Shown here: piece after piece, positions 54,790 to 62,727 of the stretch | Position numbering within the stretch: the first letter of the stretch is position 1 | Layout: each line of letters begins with the position of its first letter | Source of the DNA: Acidobacteriota bacterium | GTDB lineage: Bacteria > Acidobacteriota > Terriglobia > Terriglobales > Acidobacteriaceae | Direction of reading: 5' to 3' | DNA length: 64,000 nucleotides | Assembly: GCA_003225555.1 (NCBI GenBank) | Contig: QIAM01000018.1 | Coordinates: forward strand, 1 to 64,000 | Program-made: the position numbers and the translations under genes | Notes under the pieces: model-generated | Told to the model about the DNA's origin: nothing | Databases searched by the model: none | The model's input: only the letters and a program-made list of their open reading frames with translations

Positions 54790-54862
54790 CCTCAGCGGCT
54801 AAAGCCGCAGCTGATTTGCGGCACTAACGGCGCGGCTGGAAAGCCACGCCCTTTCAAAACAG
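54790..54862 (-). repeat. Repeat family B, copy 3
   Basis: Reverse complement of the family: CTCAGCGGCTAAAGCCGC, a middle segment, GGCGCGGCTGGAAAGCCACG and CCCTTTCAAAACAG. It follows the aminotransferase stop by a few bases. Confidence 0.85.
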
Positions 54863-54973
54863 ACCTGCACTCGAGTGTTTTAGCAAACTGCTCATAAAAA
54901 ATGTCTTGACCCCGGCGACCACAGTCCTCGCGGTGGTCTTTACTTGGCATTCTGTTAGGCTGTTCCCGTCTGC

Positions 54974-56068
54974 ATGAAATTGTCTACCGGAAAGCTACTG
55001 CTGGCACTGGCTGCCGTCGCGATGTTCTCTTGCTGCGCCACTATCGGACCGCCGCAGCCGCCTTCGCTCGAACTGCCGAAACCTCCCACTGATCTTCGCG
55101 CCAGCCGCAAAGGCGACAAGGTTCTTCTGACCTGGACGATTCCCACGCTCACTACGGACCGTCAGACCGTCCGCTCGCTGGGTCCAACCCGCATCTGTCG
55201 AGGGCTCGAAAAGGTCCTCACCTCGTGCACGGCCGTAGGGGAAGCCGCTCCACCCCAGAATATGGCGGAGATTCGCAAGTCAACAGGCAAAAAAGTTTCG
55301 ACGTCATACGCAGACCTTTTGCCTGGCGAACTCGGACGCGACAATCCGCTCGGTTTCGTGACCTACGCTGTTGAAGTCCGCAACGCGAGCGGGCGCAGCG
55401 CCGGGCTTTCCAATCAGGTTCACGTACCACTTGTGCCGACTCTCCCACCGCCCCAGGACTTCAACGCGCGCGTCACTGGCGAGGGAATAGTACTGACGTG
55501 GACGGGATACGCGCTCTCTGTGGCTGACCAGCAACCGGCGCAGTATTTCTATCGCGCCTATCGCCGACAGGAGGGCAGTCAGCAAGAGGTTCTGGTGGGT
55601 CAACTGCCGCTCGCCGACGACCCTCATCCCTCACTGGTCGACCAGAGCTTTGAGTGGGAAAAAACCTACTACTACCACGCCACCATGCTCAGCGTGATCA
55701 CGCGGTCAGGAGGGCCCGAGATTCAAGTGGAAGGCGACGACACGCCAGAAGTCCAGGTCTTCGCCCATGACGTCTTTCCTCCCGCCGTGCCTAGCGGGCT
55801 GCAAGCTGTTTTCTCGGGACCCGGGCAGGAGCCCTTTATCGACTTGATCTGGGCTCCGGCTAGCGACGTGGACCTCGCGGGATACAACGTGTATCGCCAC
55901 GAAGAAGGGATGACGCCCGAGAAGGTAAATGCGGAACTGGTGAAGACTCCGGCGTATCGCGACAAGAATGTCGTTTCGGGGAAAGAATATTTCTATTCGG
56001 TCTCGGCCGTTGATGTGCGCGGAAATGAAAGCGCGCAGTCGGAAGAAACGAGCGAGAGAGCTCCGTGA
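54974..56068 (+). CDS. Fibronectin type III domain lipoprotein
   Basis: 364 residues. Signal peptide MKLSTGKLLLALAAVAMFSC with a cysteine pair at its end (SCCAT), a likely lipid anchor. Three fibronectin type III-like repeats follow: PPTDLRASRKGDKVLLTWTI, PPPQDFNARVTGEGIVLTWT and PSGLQAVFSGPGQEPFIDLI with the typical LAGYNVYRHEEG. Exported or outer-membrane protein; probably an adhesion or scaffold component. Function not known. Confidence 0.85.
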   Translation: MKLSTGKLLLALAAVAMFSCCATIGPPQPPSLELPKPPTDLRASRKGDKVLLTWTIPTLTTDRQTVRSLGPTRICRGLEKVLTSCTAVGEAAPPQNMAEIRKSTGKKVSTSYADLLPGELGRDNPLGFVTYAVEVRNASGRSAGLSNQVHVPLVPTLPPPQDFNARVTGEGIVLTWTGYALSVADQQPAQYFYRAYRRQEGSQQEVLVGQLPLADDPHPSLVDQSFEWEKTYYYHATMLSVITRSGGPEIQVEGDDTPEVQVFAHDVFPPAVPSGLQAVFSGPGQEPFIDLIWAPASDVDLAGYNVYRHEEGMTPEKVNAELVKTPAYRDKNVVSGKEYFYSVSAVDVRGNESAQSEETSERAP

Positions 56069-56078
56069 GGATTTCGCG

Positions 56079-57326
56079 CTATAGCCGCGATTCCGCTTCC
56101 GCCAATCGCCGCGAAAGAAAACCCCGTGCAGTCTCGTTAGTCACTAGGGAAAGCGCCTGGCGATAGGAATCTGCGGCCTCTTCCCACCGCTGCAACCGCC
56201 GTAGAAGGTCGCCGCGGGCGGCTGGAAGCAAGTAGTATTCGCGGAGCTCCGGTTTCGCTTCGAGGTCCTCGAGCAACTGCAATCCGGTGGCAGGCCCGTC
56301 GGCCATCGCCACCGCCGCGGCATGATTCAGTTCCACCACTGGAGACGGCTGCACGCGCAACAGTAGTTCATAAAGCGCAACGATCTGGCGCCAGTCCGTT
56401 TCCTCCGCATGCGCGGCACGCGCGCGATGGCTGCTTGCAACGCATATGGCCCCGCGCCTCCGCCTCGCAAGCCTGCCTCGACCAGTCGGAGCCCTTCGCG
56501 AATCTCCTCCTGATTCCACAGACCCCGGTTCTGCTCCTCAAGAAGAATCGGTTCGCCCTTTGCGTCAACCCGCACACGGCGGCGGGAGTCATGTAACAAT
56601 ATCAAGGCCAGCAGGGCCTGCGCTTCACGTTGATCGGGAAGTAACTGACAGAGAATCCGCCCCAGGCGGATGGCTTCGGCGCACAGTTCCTGGCGGATTG
56701 GCCGTGTCTCCCGAGTTGGCGCTGTAGCCTTCGTTGAATACCAGGTAGACCACCAGCATGACCGCCTCGAGACGCTCTTCCAGTTGCTGTTCCGGCGGAA
56801 TGTGGTAGGGGATGCGGGCATCGCGGATCTTCTGCTTGGCCCGGACCAGCCGCTGTGCCAGAGTCGGCAAGGGAACCAGGAAACTGCGCGCGACCTCGTC
56901 CGTCGTCAGCCCGCATAAGGTGCGCAGCGTGAGCGCGACTTGCGCCTCCAGTGCGAGTGCCGGATGGCAGCAGGTGAAAATCAGCCGCAGCTGGTCATCG
57001 CCAAACGGATCATCCTCGGTGCGACCACGTTCCATTTCTTCATCCGTCCCGGCGAGCTGCCGCTCCAGGTCGGCGATTCTCTGTAGCTCCTCCCGTTTAG
57101 AGTCAAACCGCGCCCGGCGCCGAAGCAGATCTACTCCCTTGTGCTGCGCCGTCGAAACCAGCCATGCGCGCGGGTTCGCGGGCGTTCCTTGGGTAGGCCA
57201 CTGCTCGAGCGCCGTAGTGAACGCCTCCGGCATTACCTCCTCCGCCAGGTCAAAGCTTCCCAGCAGGCGGATCAGCGTGGCCAGAATCCTTCCCGACTCT
57301 TCGCGGAAGATGTGCTCGATGTCCAT
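56079..57326 (-). pseudogene. ECF sigma factor (DUF6596/SigJ-like), two frameshifts
   Basis: Start MDIEHIFREESGRILATLIR at 57326 has GGGAG just upstream. Sigma-70 region 2 (LGSFDLAEEVMPEAFTTALE, NPRAWLVSTAQHKGVDLLRR) and region 4 (LTLRTLCGLTTDEVARSFLV) are intact up to LVVYLVFNEGYSA. Then an extra T at 56698-56699 (plus strand) moves RQELCAEAIRLGRILCQLLP and HDSRRRVRVDAKGEPILLEE to a second frame, and a change near 56411-56426 moves the C-terminal RAAHAEETDWRQIVALYELL to a third. The DNA-binding half may still be made; the extended C-terminal domain is lost. Confidence 0.88.
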
Positions 57327-57369
57327 CCGGCTCCCTTTCCAAAGGTTAGCCGGATGGAGCAGGGCAAAG

Positions 57370-57726
57370 CTAGGCCTTGTTTCGCACAACAATCGGCCGT
57401 ACCTCGATGGAACCTGTCCGCGCTGATGGAATCCGGGCGGCAATCGCGATGGCCTCATCCAAGTCCTTGGCCTCAATCATGTAGAAGCCGCCCAGCTGTT
57501 CCTTGGTTTCAGCGAAAGGACCATCCGTGACCAGCCGTTTCTTGTCCCGCACCCGCACTGTGGTTGCCGTGGAGATGGGCTGTAACTGATGTCCTCCCTT
57601 GTAGTTCCCACTCGGCGTGATGCTTCCGGTGAACTCGCCATATTCCTTGTAGATTGCGTCCATTTCGGCCTTCGACATCTTGTTCCAGTCAGCCTCCTTC
57701 TCATAAATCAGCAGCAGATATTGCAT
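57370..57726 (-). CDS. YciI-family (YCII/DGPF domain) protein
   Basis: 118 residues: MQYLLLIYEKEADWNKMSKA, VRDKKRLVTDGPFAETKEQL and IAARIPSARTGSIEVRPIV. This YCII-like family is repeatedly encoded directly upstream of ECF sigma factors of the present type, as here (44-base gap), and is thought to act as their partner or regulator. The gene is intact although its sigma factor is broken. Confidence 0.92.
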   Translation of the reverse strand: MQYLLLIYEKEADWNKMSKAEMDAIYKEYGEFTGSITPSGNYKGGHQLQPISTATTVRVRDKKRLVTDGPFAETKEQLGGFYMIEAKDLDEAIAIAARIPSARTGSIEVRPIVVRNKA

Positions 57727-57848
57727 TCTGGCCTCCCCTTTTGCCTTCCACGGGATAGTCGACTGGGAATCCGATTATCGACACCCGGAACTGAATCTTT
57801 TTCGCTTCATTCGCCTCCAGTGGGAGAGATATGTTTAGATAGATTCCG

Positions 57849-58649
57849 ATGAAATATTGCCGCTTTCAACTGAATGGCCAGGCGCAGTACGGTCTGATTG
57901 AGTCGGTCGCCGGACGAGACACAATCCTGCGCATTCTGCTCACTCCGCCGGAAGAAGCCGACGGTGACATGGAAAGCCTGCACACTCGCCGCATCGAACC
58001 GATCCCGCTGGAGCAGGCTACCCTACTGCCTCCGGTGCGCCCGTCGAAGATCGTCTGCATCGGCCGCAACTATCGCGAGCATGCCGAGGAGCTTGGCCAT
58101 GACGTGCCGAAAGAGCCACTACTTTTCTTGAAGGCCACGTCCGCGCTGCTGGCGCCCGGGGGAACCGTGCGCCGCCCGAAGATCTCCGAGCGCGTCGATC
58201 ACGAAGGCGAGCTCGGCGTGGTGATCGGCAAGACCTGCTATCAGCCCGCCGCAGATCAGGACATCCGCCAATACATTCTCGGCTACACTTGCGTGAACGA
58301 CGTGACCGCCCGCGATCTGCAGAACAAAGACGGCCAGTGGAGCCGCGCCAAAGGCTTCGACACCTTCTGCCCTGTCGGCCCGCTCGTGACCGATGAGATT
58401 GATCCGTGGGCCGGCATCGGTGTTGAGACCCGCGTCAACGGTGACGTCCGCCAGCAGGGAAATACGCGCGACTTTATTTTCCCGCTCAACGTGGTGATCC
58501 GGCACATTGCTCAAGCTATGACTCTGTTTCCGGGAGACGTGATTCCCACCGGCACGCCTTCGGGCGTCGGCCCGCTGCTCGCAGGAGATGTGGTCGAGGT
58601 TAGTGTGGGAGGCGTGGGCACACTACGCAATCCGGTCGTCGACGAATAA
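57849..58649 (+). CDS. Fumarylacetoacetate hydrolase family protein
   Basis: 266 residues. After an N-terminal DUF2437-like domain, the FAH core has KIVCIGRNYREHAEELGHDV, the metal ligands in VDHEGELGVVIGK, VNDVTARDLQNKDGQWSRAK and DVIPTGTPSGVGPL. Members hydrolyse or decarboxylate acylpyruvates and oxaloacetate (FAHD1 type) or homoprotocatechuate intermediates; the substrate is undetermined. The gene is divergent from the YciI/sigma pair. Confidence 0.92.
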   Translation: MKYCRFQLNGQAQYGLIESVAGRDTILRILLTPPEEADGDMESLHTRRIEPIPLEQATLLPPVRPSKIVCIGRNYREHAEELGHDVPKEPLLFLKATSALLAPGGTVRRPKISERVDHEGELGVVIGKTCYQPAADQDIRQYILGYTCVNDVTARDLQNKDGQWSRAKGFDTFCPVGPLVTDEIDPWAGIGVETRVNGDVRQQGNTRDFIFPLNVVIRHIAQAMTLFPGDVIPTGTPSGVGPLLAGDVVEVSVGGVGTLRNPVVDE

Positions 58650-58969
58650 TTAACAGACGATTAATAAATACATGTACAGGAATTATGCGGTGTCGTAGCG
58701 CTATCAAATTCTCCAGAACACGATTTGCGCGAATCACTTCGACACGCTAAGTCACTTATCGCTTGAGTTCAGTCTCGTAACTCTCGCCTTGGCTTGGTGT
58801 TCCGCCGATGAGATTCAGTGAAAAAGATTGGGACCGGGCAAACCACCTAGAAAAATTTCACCGGTCCGGTCCGAATCCACAGATATCTTTTTGCTTCGGC
58901 ATTGACTGTGCCCGATCCCTTCATAGAATCGAAAGCGGATCCCAACCAGGGACACAGAGAGAGACAACA
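58650..58969. other. Intergenic region
   Basis: About 320 bases without a supported gene. AT-rich just after the FAH gene (TTAACAGACGATTAATAAAT). An in-frame extension of the next gene to 58808 has no ribosome site. No strong palindrome seen. Confidence 0.5.
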
Positions 58970-59227
58970 ATGCCAGTGCAGTCGCAAGAGCAAGAAACTC
59001 TCAACGTAAAACTCGTTCACTTTACCAAACAAAATTCTCCTGACGAGCCCGTGCAAGTCGCATTTTCTGTGGTCGACGAGCAAGGGAAAGAGGAGATCAT
59101 TACCGGTGAGATTCCCTACTCCTACGACCTGTTCCGCGTTTGCCAGGAGAATGGCTGGCTGAACATCCGTCGGGGCGTTGCTTCCATCCGCGAAAGCCGG
59201 ACGCAACGTCGTGCGATGTCGGCCTAA
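58970..59227 (+). CDS. Hypothetical 85-residue protein
   Basis: MPVQSQEQETLNVKLVHFTK, then VAFSVVDEQGKEEIITGEIP and YSYDLFRVCQENGWLNIRRG. Mixed alpha/beta, cytosolic, no recognised motif. ATG 58970 is chosen for the GAGAGA upstream. Clean frame and normal composition argue for a real gene. Confidence 0.65.
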   Translation: MPVQSQEQETLNVKLVHFTKQNSPDEPVQVAFSVVDEQGKEEIITGEIPYSYDLFRVCQENGWLNIRRGVASIRESRTQRRAMSA

Positions 59228-59408
59228 CCGCCGCTTAATCTGAATAGCGCTATTAGCCTACAGTGCGCTGGGACTCAATGGTGGTCAGGTTCCAGCGCAT
59301 TTTGTGTTTGTCATTCCTCTCTGGAAGGAAAAATCAGGAGGTTCAAGTGGGGACGACGCCCGTGCCAGTCAGAGTAAAATATGAAGCAGTTGCATTAAGG
59401 AGGCGGGG

Positions 59409-59852
59409 ATGCGAGTACGCATTTCTGATCCTGGTAAGCCTCTTCCTTCCGTTCGCATCGTCTGCGTCGCAGTGTTGACGCTTCTCGTGTCTGGCTGGAC
59501 CACCTGCAATGCTATGTTAGTCGTCAGCGGCTGTGAAAGTTCGCTCTCGCAGCCACAGATCAGTTCACTTTCGCCCGGGACAATTCCCGGGAATACGGAG
59601 TCGCTCCTCACGGTGAACGGCAACAATTTTGTTCCGCAATCAAGGATCATGTGGAACGGAACCGCTATGCCGACAACGTTTGTCAACTCTCACCGCCTGC
59701 AGACTACGATTACTCCACAGACACTCGCATCCGTCAGCAGTGCCGCGGGAATTGGTGTAGAGATTTCGGTGATGTCACCGGCCGCCGCGGCAGCGGTTAC
59801 GGGGTGTCAGAACGGCGGAAGTTCTTCCACGCTGGTCCTGATCATCAACTAG
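59409..59852 (+). CDS. Exported IPT/TIG-domain protein
   Basis: 147 residues. A hydrophobic N-terminus (VRIVCVAVLTLLVSGWTTC) then a single IPT/TIG immunoglobulin-like domain: PQISSLSPGTIPGNTESLLT, VNGNNFVPQSRIMWNGTAMP and LQTTITPQTL. Probably secreted or surface-attached; such domains in Acidobacteria usually occur as modules of larger surface proteins. Start preceded by AAGGAGG at 59397-59403. Confidence 0.75.
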   Translation: MRVRISDPGKPLPSVRIVCVAVLTLLVSGWTTCNAMLVVSGCESSLSQPQISSLSPGTIPGNTESLLTVNGNNFVPQSRIMWNGTAMPTTFVNSHRLQTTITPQTLASVSSAAGIGVEISVMSPAAAAAVTGCQNGGSSSTLVLIIN

Positions 59853-59868
59853 GGAGGAATGAGAGCCG

Positions 59869-60162
59869 CTACTGCAGTCGGAAGCGTTCCTTCATCAGCC
59901 GCTGCACCCGAGGCTTGTAGAGAAGGTCGTAGGCGAGCTCTTTATCCGGGAACATCGCGAGGGCGGCACGCTTGGCGCCGGCCGCGAGCTCGGACGCTTC
60001 CTCCACCGTGAGGCTGGGATCCTGGCTGATCACCGACATCACCATGCTCATCATCAACTGCAGGCGCCTGATTTTTCGGCCTTCCTCTTCGGTCTCGCGC
60101 CGTGCCTCCTCCTCCCCCAGGGGAAAACTACTTTCGTGACGAGCTCGCTCTGGAATATTCAT
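59869..60162 (-). CDS. Hypothetical 97-residue protein
   Basis: MNIPERARHESSFPLGEEEA then a charged helix (RRETEEEGRKIRRLQLMMSM), SLTVEEASELAAGAKRAALA and a basic end KPRVQRLMKERFRLQ. Predicted helical and cytosolic. ATG 60162 is chosen because AGGG lies upstream; the longer frame to 60279 runs into a repeat. No family recognised. Confidence 0.6.
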   Translation of the reverse strand: MNIPERARHESSFPLGEEEARRETEEEGRKIRRLQLMMSMVMSVISQDPSLTVEEASELAAGAKRAALAMFPDKELAYDLLYKPRVQRLMKERFRLQ

Positions 60163-60607
60163 GATGGCCCTTTTGTCCTCTGCGTCCCATTGGCAAAGCC
60201 CCGAACCAAGTAAGTGCGAGGTCTCACAACACAGCGCCTGCAACGTCTCGCCCTCGGAACGGCGAGCGAGGACGCCCACCCCTTCGGCTTCGCTCAGGGC
60301 AGGCTTCCAGCCGACGGGACGGCGGCGCTACTGCGTACTTACCTTTAGATGATTTCCCCCAGCCTTGCGTTGTGGTCCCACTGTTGCATTCTCGCCGAAT
60401 CGATTGCAAACGCAACTGCACGAAAGTGCTGTTTGCCAATTGCGACCTCGGAAAGGCGATCACGCTCTCGCAACCCCCTCCGGTGTAAACTGCATCGGCA
60501 CGGTAGTTCTTCCGAGGGTATAGCCCCGTCGCGCAACGAGAGTAGAATCGGCGGGTAGCGGGGATTTGGACCGATTCTCCGGTCAGAATTCCAGAATTGG
60601 AGAGGTC
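60163..60607. other. Intergenic region with repeat
   Basis: About 445 bases between divergent genes. It holds a repeat at about 60240-60332: CTCGCCCTCGGAACGGCGAG, then a GC-rich part ending GGCGGCGCTAC, the right end of family A. The remainder carries no supported gene. Confidence 0.6.
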
Positions 60608-60937
60608 ATGGCAGAGCCCCAAAGACCGACGGCAGCAGTGCAACCACGTCCTGATCCCAATGAGAAACTGGCAAAAGTGTTTGAATCCGAAGATGAGACC
60701 GAAGCCCTGGTCGTCAAGGGATTGCTTGAGTCGGCTGGCATTGAGAGCGACCTCGCGCCGCGCTCGCTCTCCCAGTACGCCTTCCCCAACCTCGGCGGGA
60801 CCATCATCCTGGTGCGCGAAGAAGATGCTGACAGGGCACTCCGCCTGATCGAGGAGTACCGCCAGGAGGAACCCGGCGCCGACGAAGAGGAAGAGGAAGC
60901 AGAGAACCCTACCGAAGAACCGCCAGCGAAGGTGTGA
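60608..60937 (+). CDS. DUF2007-domain putative signal-transducing protein
   Basis: 109 residues. KLAKVFESEDETEALVVKGL and SAGIESDLAPRSLSQYAFPN with LGGTIILVREEDADRALRLI form the DUF2007 fold, followed by a Glu-rich tail (ADEEEEEAENPTEEPP). GGAGAGG precedes the ATG. Function is unproven; the domain is related to PII-like signalling folds. Its 3' end overlaps the convergent comEC remnant by about 29 bases. Confidence 0.85.
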   Translation: MAEPQRPTAAVQPRPDPNEKLAKVFESEDETEALVVKGLLESAGIESDLAPRSLSQYAFPNLGGTIILVREEDADRALRLIEEYRQEEPGADEEEEEAENPTEEPPAKV

Positions 60938-62643
60938 CCGATCGCCCCTCCAGAAGAAACGTTACCGCACCATCCAGGTCCGTCCGGTAAACCCGCGCTC
61001 CCGAACCGGACAGCCGTTCAAGAACCTCGCGTCGCGGGAACCCAAAGGAATTGCGGAATCCGAGGGAGATGACCGCAAAGCGGGCTGGGCCGCCGCCAGA
61101 AGCTCAGGAGTTGTGGCATTGTTGCTGCCGTGATGTCCCACCCGTAACCACATCTTCCCCGAAGTCGAGTTGCGAACCGCCCGGACCGCTAGGCCCGCCC
61201 GCGTCGATCAGCAGTATGCGGCCTTGCGGCGAGACCAGCAGCACGATCGGAATCTTTGCCAGCAATCCGGAAACATATCCCAGCCCGATCGCCGCGATCG
61301 CCGCCGGCATCATTAACTCGGTGAGAGGTACAACCACTACGTTGGCGGGAAGGCCGATGGTCGTCGCGCGATGGAAGTAGTACGCCATGGGCAAGGCCAA
61401 TCCCATCTGCATCACAGCGGATATGAAAAGCAGTTCAGACGTGCCCAAGGCGAAGCGGGCGATAGCCCGCACCAAGCGCACCGACCACAACTCGCCCACG
61501 AACCGCTTGATCCTTCCTGCGATCAACCAAAGATCGACGCGAAACTGCGCCACCCGCGGGGGCAGCACTCTGCCGTTGTCGGGCGAGTCCCAATTGGCGA
61601 ATGCCCGTTTGTAGAGTTGCGAAGTGCGCTCCAGGATCGGCAGCCCAATGGCGCCACAATCAGCACGCACACAAAAGTCATCTGGAAGCTCGCCGTGAAA
61701 AGCTGTCGCGGATCGAAAATCAGCAGCCCGAGCGTCGCCGCTCCCAGGGCGTTTACCATAGCACGATCGCGATAGAGCAGCCGCGTCCCTAGGTAAATCG
61801 TGCACATCAGAGTCGCACGCCAGACCGGCGCACCCACTTCGGTCAGGAAGGCGTAGGCAAAGCAAAACAATATCGTAAGCAACGTGGCGGGCAGTTCCGT
61901 AATGCGCATCCGGCGCAACATCCAGAACACGACAAACGCCAGAATGCTGACATTCATCCCCGACACCACAAGAATGTGATAGGTCCCCGAACGCTGGAAG
62001 TCGATGCGCGTATCATGGTCGATGAAGGCTTCCTCTCCGATCACCATCGCGTCGATGAGCGCGGCCTCCCGCGGCTGCCATAATTCATGCACCTTCCCAA
62101 TCACACTGCGATGGACGCGCGCCAGCGCTCGATCTGGTTGCCAACGAAACCGGGGAGGAGTCCGACATTCTCCGCCCTGGCCGAAGCCAGCGCCGCAATT
62201 CCGTTGGCGGCAAGACATCCCTGATAGTCAAAAGCCCGGGATTGCGGAAGTTCCGCGGGGGCTTGAGCTTCGCCGAAAAAGCGAACTCGCAGCCGTCCGT
62301 CTCGCGTTACGTGAGCCACAATCTGGAGACCCTGCCCATCGGCGTACTCCAGAATCGTGGTGTCCACGTGTGCTGACTTGCCCCGCAGTTGGATGTGCAG
62401 TGCTCCCGCGAGAAAAACCGCCCCCAGGGCCAACGCGCCCGCGAACCAGGCGCGGCGGCGGACGAAGAAAAGTCCAGCGGCCATAAACGAAGCCCCTGCA
62501 ACAACCCACCACAGAGCGGGCCGCCAAAGGTATGTCCCTGCGACGATGCCCAGCGAATACGCCAGTGCAGCCCACAGCATGGGCTGGTGCGTCGGTTTGA
62601 GATGGAACGCGGGTGGACCGGCGGGTTTGGCAGCAACTTCCAT
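60909..62643 (-). pseudogene. comEC: ComEC/Rec2 DNA-uptake channel, frameshifted and internally deleted
   Basis: The start MEVAAKPAGPPAFHLKPTHQ and hydrophobic N-terminal part with the OB-type DUF4131 region run to about 62115. A frameshift then leads to ARVHRSVIGKVHELWQPREA and the Competence domain (FQRSGTYHILVVSGMNVSIL). A second shift near 61635 leads to GLPILERTSQLY and the last helices plus the start of the metallo-beta-lactamase domain (LLIDAGGPSGPGG, DFGEDVV). Then the sequence jumps to LRVGHHGSNNATTPELL, so the central HxHxDH part (about 150 residues) is deleted. A further shift near 61069 precedes FAVISLGFRNSFGFPRREVL and the end LAVLR. Not functional. Confidence 0.9.
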
Positions 62644-62727
62644 AAAAGGCCGCGGGTGTTCTGTCCCCAGGTGCGAGGGCAAGATGCCCTCGCGAGAGCC
62701 GATAAGATGGCCGACCGCGTTGCTTAG

